Positions 8,372-16,493 of a stretch of DNA of 64,000 nt are shown in pieces. Both the position numbers and the translations under genes were made by a program. Position 1 is the first letter of the stretch; each line of letters opens with the position of its first letter. The notes under the pieces are model-generated. The model was not told the DNA's origin, made no database searches, and was given only the letters and a program-made list of their open reading frames with translations. The stretch spans positions 62,001-126,000 of the forward strand of contig NZ_QQAV01000013.1 in NCBI RefSeq assembly GCF_003350475.1. The letters run 5' to 3'. The DNA is from Pseudacidovorax intermedius (GTDB lineage: Bacteria > Pseudomonadota > Gammaproteobacteria > Burkholderiales > Burkholderiaceae_C).

Positions 8372-9559
8372 ATGGACGCGATCTTCGATTCGACCCGCTA
8401 CGACAACGTTCGGAAGCCTCTGCTGCAGGCGCATGGCCTGCCTGCCGATTGCTACCACGACGCCCGCTTCTTCCAACGCGAACTGGAGACCGTGTTCGCT
8501 CGCAGCTGGCTGATGGTGGGCCGTGCCGATCGCATTCCGAACACCGGCGACTTCTTCACGCATGACCAGGCGGGCCTGTCGCTGATCGTGATGCGAGACC
8601 GCGAAGGCGACATCCGCGCCTTCGTCAATGCATGCCGGCATCGCGGCGCGCGCCTTCTGGATGTGCCGGCAGGCCAGGCCTGCGGCAACGAGCGCGCCAT
8701 CGTCTGCCCGTATCACGCCTGGAGCTACAACCTCGAGGGCGAGCTGCGTGGATGTGCCGGCATGGAGGCGACGCAGGCTTTCGACCGCGCCGACTTCCCG
8801 CTGGTCGCTGCGCGCGTCGGCGTCAGCGATGGCTTCATCTGGGTCTGCCTCGACCACGGCGCGCCGCCGCTGCTCGAATGGCTGGGCGAGTTGCCCGACC
8901 GGCTGGCGATGTACCGGCTCGGCGACATGGTGGCCACGCGCATCGTCACGCACGACGTGGCCTGCAACTGGAAGGTGTGGGTCGAGAACTTCATGGAGGG
9001 CTACCACATCCCCACCGTGCACCGCGCCACCATCAGCAGCCACAAGGCCGTCAACCATCCCGAGGAGCCCAGCGGCAACGGCCAGTACACCGCCATCTTC
9101 GAGCAGCACGACGGCACGCTCGCCCTGCTTGACGGCGACGCCGGCTTTGCGCCCATCGAGAGCCTGCACGGCGAGTCGGTCCGCGGCAGCCGCTTCATGC
9201 TCGTCTACCCCGGCACCATGCTCGCGCTGACCATCGACACGATGTGGTCCTTTCAGTGCCTGCCGATGGGGCCGGAGCAGACGCGGATCGTCCACACCTC
9301 GATGTTCCCGCGCTCGCGCGTCGCGCAGCCCGACTTCGAGGAAGTCGCGCAGCGCTACTACAAGCGGCAGGACCGGGTGGTGGCCGAAGACAACGCCATC
9401 TCGGTGCAACAGCAGCGCGGCCTGCGCGCCGGCCCGGTGCATCCCGGGCGCTTCGCCGCCAAGGAACGCATCGTCCATGCACTGGACAACTGGGTCCTCG
9501 ACCGCGTGCTGGCACCAGCGCAGACCGCGACCATCCACCCGCTGAAGCGGAGCGCCTGA
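8372..9559 (+). CDS. Aromatic ring-hydroxylating (Rieske) oxygenase, alpha subunit
   Basis: 395 aa. The Rieske [2Fe-2S] ligands are Cys88/His90 (CRHRG) and Cys112/His115 (CPYHAW). The mononuclear iron site shows the NFMEGYHIPTVH motif with His212 and His217. Such proteins insert oxygen using electrons from a separate reductase. None is encoded nearby; the only reductase in the window, at 40397-41371, belongs to another operon. The ATG at 8372 follows a GGA-containing leader and is the first gene of the plus-strand arm. Its stop overlaps the next start by one base (TGATG). It may be a demethylase or hydroxylase rather than a dihydroxylating enzyme. Confidence 0.88.
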   Translation: MDAIFDSTRYDNVRKPLLQAHGLPADCYHDARFFQRELETVFARSWLMVGRADRIPNTGDFFTHDQAGLSLIVMRDREGDIRAFVNACRHRGARLLDVPAGQACGNERAIVCPYHAWSYNLEGELRGCAGMEATQAFDRADFPLVAARVGVSDGFIWVCLDHGAPPLLEWLGELPDRLAMYRLGDMVATRIVTHDVACNWKVWVENFMEGYHIPTVHRATISSHKAVNHPEEPSGNGQYTAIFEQHDGTLALLDGDAGFAPIESLHGESVRGSRFMLVYPGTMLALTIDTMWSFQCLPMGPEQTRIVHTSMFPRSRVAQPDFEEVAQRYYKRQDRVVAEDNAISVQQQRGLRAGPVHPGRFAAKERIVHALDNWVLDRVLAPAQTATIHPLKRSA

Positions 9560-10245
9560 TGGACGGCCCCCTCGCCATCGACGCGAGACCCGGCGCGGTG
9601 CATTGGCGCGCGGACGAGACCGCGCTGATCGTCGTCGACATGCAGAACGGCTTTCTCAAGCCGGGCGGGTACTTCGACAACGTGGGCTACGACCTGGCGC
9701 ATGCACCGCACACCGTGGCGCAGGTGGTGGCCGCCGTGGCGGCGGCGCGCCAGGTCGGCGTGCAGGTGATCTTCATCCAGAGCGGCTTCGACGCGATGCA
9801 CCTGTGCGTGGGCGGCGCCACCGCGCCGGTGTGGCACAAGTCGGAAGCGCAGGTGCTGATGCGCGAGCGTCCCGAGCTGGCACGCCGGCTCATCACCGAC
9901 GGCACCTGGGACTATGAACTGGTGGAAGAGATGGCGCCCGCGGCCGACGAGCCGGTGATCCGCAAGTCCCGCTACAGCGCCTTCGCCGGCACCAGCCTTG
10001 ACCAGCTCTTGCGCGCCCGGCGCATGCGCAACCTCGTCTTCTGCGGCGTGGCCGCGAACGTCTGCGTGGAGACCAGCCTGCGCGATGCCTACGGGCACGA
10101 GTACTTCGTGCTGCTGCTGGAAGACGCGACGCACCATGCCGGCCCCGACTTCCTGCGGCAGGCGACGCTGTGGAACGTGGAGCGCTTCTTCGGCTGGGTG
10201 GCGCCGGTGGCGGCCTGGCAGAGCGCGACCGGGGCCGCACGATGA
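9559..10245 (+). CDS. Isochorismatase-fold cysteine hydrolase, RutB-like (ureidoacrylate amidohydrolase-like)
   Basis: 228 aa. Its catalytic triad is Asp27 (IVVDMQNGF), Lys136 (IRKSRYSAF) and Cys169 (VAANVCVE). The sequence resembles E. coli RutB, as I recall it, over almost its full length: PGGY, HKS, WDYELV and DATHHAGP segments with NxExFFGWV near the C-terminus. RutB hydrolyses ureidoacrylate to carbamate and aminoacrylate in uracil breakdown. No RutA-type ring-opening monooxygenase or other Rut protein is encoded here, so the substrate may be another carbamoyl or ureido acid. The start overlaps the upstream stop (TGATG) and the stop overlaps the next ATG (ATGA). Confidence 0.85.
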   Translation: MDGPLAIDARPGAVHWRADETALIVVDMQNGFLKPGGYFDNVGYDLAHAPHTVAQVVAAVAAARQVGVQVIFIQSGFDAMHLCVGGATAPVWHKSEAQVLMRERPELARRLITDGTWDYELVEEMAPAADEPVIRKSRYSAFAGTSLDQLLRARRMRNLVFCGVAANVCVETSLRDAYGHEYFVLLLEDATHHAGPDFLRQATLWNVERFFGWVAPVAAWQSATGAAR

Positions 10246-11228
10246 GCGCCGCCGCCAAGATCATGGCCGGGCGCGAGAGCGTGCGCGTGGCCGTCGTCCA
10301 GACGCCGCCGGTCTTCCTCGACCTCGAGCGCTCCATCGACAAGGCCTGCCGCAAGATCGCCGAGGCGGCCGCGGGCGGTGCCTCGCTGGTGGTGTTCAGC
10401 GAGAGCTGGCTGGCCGGCTATCCCTACTGGGACGAAGGCTGGAACAGCAACTCGCACGCCTGGGTGGCCGTGCGCAGCCGCTTTTTCGACAACGCCCTGC
10501 TGATTCCCAGCGCGCAGAGCCAGCGCCTGTGCGAGGCGGCGGCGCAGAGCGGCGTGACGGTCGTCATCGGCTGCAACGAGCTCGACGCCCGCCCGGGCGT
10601 GCACACGCTCTACAACACGATGCTCACCATCGGCGACGACGGCCGCATCATGGGCAAGCACCGCAAGCTGCGGCCGACCTTCGTCGAATCGGCCTTCTGG
10701 GGCCAGGGCGCGGGCGACGACCTGTATGTGCACGAAACGGCCGTCGGCCGCGTGGGCGGACTGATCTGCGGCGAGCATGTGATGACCCTGGCGCGGGCGC
10801 GCATGATCTCGCAGGGCGAGGACTTCCACATCGCGCTCTATCCCGGCGCGTTCAACGTGTGGAGCGGCCCGAAGATGCAGGTGGAAGACCCGGACGGCAG
10901 CCACTTCATCGGCTATGCCTCGTGCCGGGCGCATGCCAACGAGGCCGGCGCCTTCGTGATCTGCGCGGTCGGGCTGATCGACGAGGCGTCGATTCCTGCC
11001 GACTTTCCGATGCGCGATTCGCTCAACATCTCGTATGCGCGCGGCGGCAGCATGGTGATCGCGCCGGCCGGCGTGCCGCTGGTCGGCCCGATGTACGGCG
11101 ACACCATCGTCTATGCCGATTGCCCGGCCCGCATGATCAAGCTGTCGAAGGCGATCATCGACACCAACGGGCACTATGGGCGGCCCGACGTTCTTTCGCT
11201 GCGCTACCACCCCGAGGAGCGCGCATGA
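10242..11228 (+). CDS. Nitrilase-superfamily carbon-nitrogen hydrolase
   Basis: 328 aa with the Glu-Lys-Cys triad of the nitrilase superfamily: Glu54 (VFSESW), Lys142 (KHRKLRPT) and Cys176 (LICGEHV). The residues around the Cys (C-G-E-H) and the GYPYWD segment after the Glu resemble the true nitrilase branch more than beta-ureidopropionase. Glycine replaces the Trp usually found after the catalytic Cys in nitrilases. The enzyme would hydrolyse a nitrile or an N-carbamoyl/amide group. It overlaps its neighbours by ATGA at both ends and follows the RutB-like gene directly. Confidence 0.87.
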   Translation: MSAAAKIMAGRESVRVAVVQTPPVFLDLERSIDKACRKIAEAAAGGASLVVFSESWLAGYPYWDEGWNSNSHAWVAVRSRFFDNALLIPSAQSQRLCEAAAQSGVTVVIGCNELDARPGVHTLYNTMLTIGDDGRIMGKHRKLRPTFVESAFWGQGAGDDLYVHETAVGRVGGLICGEHVMTLARARMISQGEDFHIALYPGAFNVWSGPKMQVEDPDGSHFIGYASCRAHANEAGAFVICAVGLIDEASIPADFPMRDSLNISYARGGSMVIAPAGVPLVGPMYGDTIVYADCPARMIKLSKAIIDTNGHYGRPDVLSLRYHPEERA

Positions 11229-12145
11229 ATGGGCCCGCCGCGGCCCATGTCGAAGGCGCCCTGTTCGGCCGCGCCGGGCTCGCCGACCACGCACCCGTGT
11301 TGGTTATCGGGCTTGGCACGATGGGCCTGCCGATTGCGCAGCGGCTACGCGCGGCCGGTGTGCCGGTCTGGGGCATGGACAGTCGGCCAGAGTTGCACGA
11401 CGCGCTCCCCGGCGCCCGGGTGCTCACGTCCGGACCGTTGCGCGACGCGGTGCACGCGAGCCGCGCCGCCACCGTCATCACCTGCGTCAGCGACGAAGCC
11501 GCACTGCAGCGCCTGTGGCAGGCACCGGGCGGGTTGCACGAGGCGCTCGTGCCCGGCCTCTGCGTCGTCGACCACACGACGACCTCGGTTCCCGCGGCAC
11601 TGCAGTTCGCCGCCGAGGCCGCGCAGGCGGGTGCGATGTGGGTCGATGCACCGCTCTCCGGCGCGGCCGCTGGCGCGCGCGCGGGAACGCTGTCCGCCAT
11701 GCTCGGCGGCGAGCCGGAAGCGGTCGAGCATGTGCGCGCCCTGCTCTCTGCCTACTGCGCCACCCTCACCCACCTGGGCCCGGCCGGCGCAGGCCAGGCG
11801 GGCAAGCTGACCAACCAGATCGCCATCGCGGGCATCAACGCCGGCCTGCTGGCCGCCACGGGCTTTGCGGCCCTGCAGGGCCTCGACATCGCGCGCTGCT
11901 TCGATGCAATGGCTGCCGGTAGCGCCCATTCCGTGCAGATGGCCCAGCACCGCGCGGCACTGACGCGGGCGCCGGCCGACAGCACCCTGTTCGACTGGCT
12001 CCGGCGCGACCTGGCGCTGGTGCTGGAACACCTTCCCGTCGACGAGGCTGCTGCGACGCGCGGCGCCTCGCAAGCCCTGCACGACCGGCTCCACGCCCTG
12101 AACCGAATGCTTCTCGATGGAACTGCGGCACCTCCGTTACTTTGA
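11225..12145 (+). CDS. 3-hydroxyisobutyrate dehydrogenase-like protein, copy 2
   Basis: 306 aa. The NAD(P) motif GLGTMG occurs at residues 29-34, the substrate-binding stretch DAPLSGA at 141-147, and the catalytic Lys194 with Asn197 in GKLTNQ. It belongs to the beta-hydroxyacid dehydrogenase family and is a paralogue of the partial gene at 1-742. The ATG overlaps the nitrilase TGA (ATGA). The 3' end overlaps the LysR gene by 29 bases. It probably handles a C3-C4 hydroxyacid or semialdehyde released after the amide-cleaving steps. Confidence 0.82.
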   Translation: MNGPAAAHVEGALFGRAGLADHAPVLVIGLGTMGLPIAQRLRAAGVPVWGMDSRPELHDALPGARVLTSGPLRDAVHASRAATVITCVSDEAALQRLWQAPGGLHEALVPGLCVVDHTTTSVPAALQFAAEAAQAGAMWVDAPLSGAAAGARAGTLSAMLGGEPEAVEHVRALLSAYCATLTHLGPAGAGQAGKLTNQIAIAGINAGLLAATGFAALQGLDIARCFDAMAAGSAHSVQMAQHRAALTRAPADSTLFDWLRRDLALVLEHLPVDEAAATRGASQALHDRLHALNRMLLDGTAAPPLL

Positions 12146-13019
12146 GGCGATCGCTGCGACCGGGAACGTCACCCGGGCCGCCGCCACGCTCCACATCTCG
12201 CAGCCTTCGCTGAGCCAGGCCATCAAGGAGCTGGAAGCCGAGGTGGGCATGCCGCTGCTGGTGCGGGGGCCGCGCGGCAGCGTGCTGACCGAAGCCGGGC
12301 GGGAGTTCATCAAGCACGCCAGCGACATCCTGGAGCGCGTGTCGGCCGCGCGCGATGCCAGCCGTCGCGCCGCGCATGGCGCCGCCGGCCAACTGGTGGT
12401 GGCCGTCACGGGCTCCAGCGTGTTCGACGTGGTGCCCGAGCTGATCCGCCAGGCCGCCGAGCACATGCCGGAGGTCTCGCTGCGGCTGGTCGAGATGCTG
12501 ACGGACAAGCAGATCGAGGCGCTGTACGCGCGGCGCGTCGACGTCGCCATCGGCCGGGCCCTGCGCAACGAGCCGGGCCTCACCTCGCGCGTGATCGCCA
12601 GGCGCTCCTTCATGGTCGCGGTGCACGTGCGGCATCCGCTGGCGCGGCAACGCAGCATCACGCTCGACGACCTGCGCAACGAGCCGCTCATCACCCCGCA
12701 GCGGCGGCTCGGCCCCGGCTTCCATGCGCAGCTGATGACGCTGCTCACGCGCGCCAAGCTCAATCTGCAGATCGCGCACGAGGTCACCCACATGCCCACC
12801 GTGCTGGGCCTGGTGGCGGCCGGCCTGGGCCTGGGCATCGTCAGCGACGAACTGCGCGACCTGGAAGTGCGGGACGTCGTCTACCGGCCACTGTTCGAAG
12901 GCCACGACGCGCTTGAACTCGCCGTGTCCTGGCGTCTGGACAACCCTTCCGTGGCGCTGGCGCAGTTCGTCGGCCTCTGTCGCAACCCTTCCTCCCTGGA
13001 GATTCCCCATGCCCCCTGA
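12117..13019 (+). CDS. LysR-family transcriptional regulator
   Basis: 300 aa with a canonical N-terminal winged HTH (residues 1-60, TRAAATLHISQPSLSQAIKELE) and a C-terminal effector domain. It is encoded inside the plus-strand catabolic arm rather than divergently. It overlaps the dehydrogenase by 29 bases upstream and the flavoprotein gene by 11 bases downstream, so regulator and enzymes are made from one message. The likely target is the 8141-8371 divergent promoter, which has a T-N11-A dyad at 8230-8246. The inducer is presumably a pathway intermediate. Confidence 0.88.
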   Translation: MELRHLRYFEAIAATGNVTRAAATLHISQPSLSQAIKELEAEVGMPLLVRGPRGSVLTEAGREFIKHASDILERVSAARDASRRAAHGAAGQLVVAVTGSSVFDVVPELIRQAAEHMPEVSLRLVEMLTDKQIEALYARRVDVAIGRALRNEPGLTSRVIARRSFMVAVHVRHPLARQRSITLDDLRNEPLITPQRRLGPGFHAQLMTLLTRAKLNLQIAHEVTHMPTVLGLVAAGLGLGIVSDELRDLEVRDVVYRPLFEGHDALELAVSWRLDNPSVALAQFVGLCRNPSSLEIPHAP

Positions 13020-14493
13020 CTCGCTCGAGGCGCTGAGCGCGCGCGTGCAGCGCGACCTCAGCTACCTGGCCTATCCCGCCAAGCCCTGGGTGCTCGACTT
13101 CGACGCCGCCCGGCTGCGTGACATGGGCGTCGACGCCGCGCCCGAGGCGGTGCTGCACTGCGCCATCGTCGGCGGCGGGCAGTTCGGCCTGACCATCGCG
13201 CATGGCCTGCGGCGCGAGTGCGTCGACCGCGTGCGGGTGTTCGAGAAGAACCCGCGCGGCCTCGAAGGACCATGGATGACCTTCGGCCGCATGAAGATGC
13301 TGCGCACGCCCAAGGATCCGACGGGCCATGACCTCGGCAACGCGAGCCTCACCTTCCGCGCCTGGTACGAGGCGCAGCACGGCGCCGAGGGCTGGGAGCA
13401 GCTCTTCCGCATCAATCGCCCCGACTGGCAGGCCTACCTGGGCTGGTACCGCGAGGTGACCGGCATCGACATGGTCAACGAGGTCGAGGTCACCGCCGTG
13501 GAGCCCTGGCCCAGCGCGGCCGACTGCCAGCTGTTCCGGCTCACGGTCCGCGGCAAGGACCGGACCGACACGGTGTGGGCCCGCACCGTGGTCTTTTCAG
13601 GGGGCGCGGAAGCCTCGGGCGGCCATGTCGTGCCGGAGTTCATCAGCGAGCACCTGCCCCAGAACCTCTATGCCCACACCAGCGATTGGCCGATCGACTT
13701 CCGCCGCTTCGAGGGCAAGCGGGTCGGCCTGCTCGGCTCCGGCGCGGCGGCCTTCGACGCCGCCATCGCCGCGCTGGAGGCGGGCGCGCGCGAGGCGGTG
13801 CTGTGCTTTCGCCGCCCCGCCCTGCCCCGGACGAACCCGCGGCGCTGGATGGAGTTCGCCGGCTTTCTGGCGCACTACCCCGAGCTGCCGGACGACCAGC
13901 GCTGGGCCTACATGCAGGAGCTCTACCGCATCGGCCAGCCACCCCCGGTGCCGACCTTCGACCGCGCGGTCAGCCTGCCCGGCTTCGTCATGAAGGCGTC
14001 GACGCCCTGGCTGGCCGTGCGCGAGGACGCGGGCCAGGTGCTGGTCGACACGCAGCAGGGCCAGGAGCGCTTCGACTTCGTCTTTGCGGCCACCGGCGCC
14101 TTCGTGGACCTGGCGCAGCGGCCGGAGTTTGCCGGGCTGCTGCCATACGCAGCGCTGTGGGCCGACCGCCATGTGCCGGCTGCCTCGAAGGCCGAACCTC
14201 GGCTGGGCCGCTTCCCCTACCTCGGCCGCTTCGGCGAGTTCACCGAGAAGACGCCGGGCTGCGCACCCTGGCTGGACCACCTGTTCACGACCACGCGGGG
14301 CGCGACGCTCTCGTTGGGCCCCAGCGCGGCATCGAACAGCAACATCAAGTACACGGCACCGCGCGTGATCTCCGGCGTGACGCGCGCACTCTTCCTGGAC
14401 GATGCCCCCGAGCATGGGCGCCGCTTCGCGACGGCCAACCACGACGAGCTGGCACCGGACAAGCTGCAGGCCATGATGGACCACGCCGCCTGA
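13009..14493 (+). CDS. FAD/NAD(P)-dependent flavoprotein (monooxygenase-like), copy 2
   Basis: 494 aa. The ATG at 13009 follows CTGGAG and overlaps the LysR stop by 11 bases. The FAD motif G-G-G-Q-F-G is at residues 55-60 and a second nucleotide-binding motif G-S-G-A-A-A occurs in mid-protein. It is paralogous to the product at 739-2211, with a shared N-terminal layout, an RxPKxxxG-type segment and a TRGAT/VSMGPHTTS-like C-terminal loop. Having one copy per arm suggests two related oxidation steps or two substrates. A gap of 8 bases separates it from the next gene. Confidence 0.78.
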   Translation: MPPDSLEALSARVQRDLSYLAYPAKPWVLDFDAARLRDMGVDAAPEAVLHCAIVGGGQFGLTIAHGLRRECVDRVRVFEKNPRGLEGPWMTFGRMKMLRTPKDPTGHDLGNASLTFRAWYEAQHGAEGWEQLFRINRPDWQAYLGWYREVTGIDMVNEVEVTAVEPWPSAADCQLFRLTVRGKDRTDTVWARTVVFSGGAEASGGHVVPEFISEHLPQNLYAHTSDWPIDFRRFEGKRVGLLGSGAAAFDAAIAALEAGAREAVLCFRRPALPRTNPRRWMEFAGFLAHYPELPDDQRWAYMQELYRIGQPPPVPTFDRAVSLPGFVMKASTPWLAVREDAGQVLVDTQQGQERFDFVFAATGAFVDLAQRPEFAGLLPYAALWADRHVPAASKAEPRLGRFPYLGRFGEFTEKTPGCAPWLDHLFTTTRGATLSLGPSAASNSNIKYTAPRVISGVTRALFLDDAPEHGRRFATANHDELAPDKLQAMMDHAA

Positions 14494-14501
14494 AGCGTGC
14501 G

Positions 14502-15551
14502 ATGACCGAAGTCCACTGGTTCGACATGGCACACCCGGCCGACTACGCCGGGCTGCAGGCCTTGATCGGCGACCCCGATTCGGTGGCGCGGCTGGCGGTG
14601 CTGGTCAAGACCGAGGGCCACACGGCCACCAACGACTTCGCTCGGCAACTGTCGCGCACCGCGTTGGATCCGCTGCTGGCGCCCTGGACTGTGGCCGGAC
14701 GCGCCGTCGCCGTGTTGGCCAATGGCTGCGAAGGCGTGGCGACCCCGGGCGGCTATGCGCTGATCGAGCGCCGCTCCGCGCGAGCGCATGACGGCCCGGG
14801 GCTGCGCCTGGGCATCGCGCGTTCGGCCGCGCTGCCACCGGCTGTCGTCGGCGAGCCCGAAGCCATCGATGCGGTCGCCGCCTGCGTGAGCGCCGCCTGT
14901 GCCGACGCCGGCCTCGCTGCGGACCAGGTCGCCCTCGCCATCCTGAAATGTCCGACGCTGCTCGCCAGCCGCTGCGCCGGCTCGCCGCACCGCAGCGACC
15001 AGCACCGCGGGCGCGCCATCGCCGCGCTCGGGGCCGCGGTGGCGTTGGGCGAGATCGACCGCGCCCGCATCGGGCCCGACGCGATCGCGAACGATCCGAC
15101 CCTGCGCAGCGCCAAGGCGATGACCTTTGCCGGCCCGGAACAGGAAGCGGTTGAGGCCGTCGTGCTCGGCCATGCCAACGGAACCAACGGCCGGCCGGGT
15201 GCGGTGCGCCTGGGCGTCTGCCATCCCCGCGACATGCTCGACACCGCCAGCATCCGTCGGCTGGCGATGTCGCTGGGCCTGCGTTTCGACGAGGCCGGCG
15301 AACTGACCGAGCCCAAGCGTCTGCTGGCCGTCTTCAGCAAGGCCGGGCCGACGCCGGACGGGCGGGTGCGTGGCGCCCGCACGGGTGTCTTCACCTCGGC
15401 GTACTCGCCGGACAGCCACATGCGCGCGGCGCAGTCGGGCCTGCTGGGTGGCCTGTTCGGCAGCACGCGCTTCTTCGTCTCCGGCGACCCCGTCCAGCAG
15501 GCTCCACCGGGCGGCGGCGTGGTCGCCCTGATCGTCAAAGGCCAGCCATGA
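14502..15551 (+). CDS. Ring-opening amidohydrolase of the cyanuric acid hydrolase / barbiturase (AtzD) family, divergent
   Basis: 349 aa, the usual length of this family. The three-fold repeated domains each keep the expected Lys: Lys36 (VLVKTEG), Lys149 (ILKCP) and Lys280 (FSKAGPTPDG). The third-domain Ser327 (VSGDPVQQAPPGGG) is also kept. The equivalents of the first and second catalytic serines appear replaced: ANGCEG (Ala73) where I recall SGGTEG in AtzD, and FAG (Phe209) where I recall SAG. Family members hydrolyse cyclic amides such as cyanuric acid or barbiturate. This protein may open a different ring or have altered chemistry. The stop overlaps the next ATG (ATGA). Confidence 0.82.
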   Translation: MTEVHWFDMAHPADYAGLQALIGDPDSVARLAVLVKTEGHTATNDFARQLSRTALDPLLAPWTVAGRAVAVLANGCEGVATPGGYALIERRSARAHDGPGLRLGIARSAALPPAVVGEPEAIDAVAACVSAACADAGLAADQVALAILKCPTLLASRCAGSPHRSDQHRGRAIAALGAAVALGEIDRARIGPDAIANDPTLRSAKAMTFAGPEQEAVEAVVLGHANGTNGRPGAVRLGVCHPRDMLDTASIRRLAMSLGLRFDEAGELTEPKRLLAVFSKAGPTPDGRVRGARTGVFTSAYSPDSHMRAAQSGLLGGLFGSTRFFVSGDPVQQAPPGGGVVALIVKGQP

Positions 15552-16459
15552 CCGAACCTGCTTCGCCCCTGCGCATACTGCCCACGCACGGGCGCTACGA
15601 CTATTCGCCCATCGTCGACCGCCCAACCTACCAATGGCCCAACGGCGCCCGGCTCGCCTTCTATGTCGCCTTGAACATCGAGGCCTTCCCCTTCGGCGAG
15701 GGCATGGGCCCCGAGCTGAACCCGCGCCAGCCCGAGCCCGACGTGGTGAACCACACCTGGCGCGACTGGGGCAACCGCGTGGGCATCTGGCGGCTGGTGG
15801 AACTGCTCGATGAGTTCGACCTGCCCGCCAGCGCCCTGCTCAACACTGCCATTTACGACAGCTGCCCGCAGATCGCGCAGGCGCTGCGGCGGCGCGGCGA
15901 CGAGATCGTGGGCCACGGCCACACCAACGCCGAGCGCCAGGCCGAGATGGATGCGGAAGCCGAAGCGCGCATGATCGAGAACGTCACCGCCCGGCTCCGC
16001 GCCGAAGAAGGCAAAGCGCCGAAGGGATGGATGGGCCCGTGGGTCAACGAAACCGTGCGCACGCCCGACCTGCTGGCGCGCAACGGCTACGCCTACGTCA
16101 TGGACTGGATGATGGACGACCAGCCGGTGATGCTGCGTACCGCACACGGACCCCTGGTGGCGCTGCCCTACGCCCGGCCGACGAACGACATCACGGCGCT
16201 GCACGGCGCCAAATGGACGCCCCAGGAATGGGCCGACATGCTCATCGACCAGGTGGACGAGATGCTGCGGCAGTCACGGCGGCAGCCGCTGGTCTTCAAT
16301 GTGTCGTTGCATCCCTATTTGATGCACGCCTTTCGGCTCAAGCACCTGCGGCGATTCTTCGAATACCTGGCGACCGTGCGCAATGAGCTGTGGGTGGCGC
16401 GGTGTGCGGATATTGCGCTGTTTGCCAAAGCGGAAATGGAGGGGTTGGGCGGCAGATGA
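15548..16459 (+). CDS. Polysaccharide deacetylase-fold hydrolase (PuuE-like)
   Basis: 303 aa. The NodB-type barrel is suggested by GHGHTNAERQ, GWMGPW and VFNVSLHPYLMHAFR segments. The canonical first metal motif (TFDDG) is absent; a NIEAF segment stands in its place, as in PuuE-like allantoinases and related cyclic-imide hydrolases rather than sugar deacetylases. It is the last gene of the plus-strand arm and overlaps the AtzD-like gene by ATGA. In this setting a hydrolytic step on a cyclic ureide or imide is more plausible than cell-wall work. It ends 34 bases from the convergent catB-like gene. Confidence 0.8.
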   Translation: MTEPASPLRILPTHGRYDYSPIVDRPTYQWPNGARLAFYVALNIEAFPFGEGMGPELNPRQPEPDVVNHTWRDWGNRVGIWRLVELLDEFDLPASALLNTAIYDSCPQIAQALRRRGDEIVGHGHTNAERQAEMDAEAEARMIENVTARLRAEEGKAPKGWMGPWVNETVRTPDLLARNGYAYVMDWMMDDQPVMLRTAHGPLVALPYARPTNDITALHGAKWTPQEWADMLIDQVDEMLRQSRRQPLVFNVSLHPYLMHAFRLKHLRRFFEYLATVRNELWVARCADIALFAKAEMEGLGGR

Positions 16460-16493
16460 TTCGCAGTGCAGCCATGAGATGCCGATCCGGGAG

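Noticed and set aside
1-16459. Assigning the cluster to uracil (Rut), barbiturate or atrazine/cyanuric acid degradation by name
   Set aside because: Only single family members of each pathway are present, key partners are missing, and the AtzD-like protein appears to lack expected serines, so a named pathway would be over-reading.
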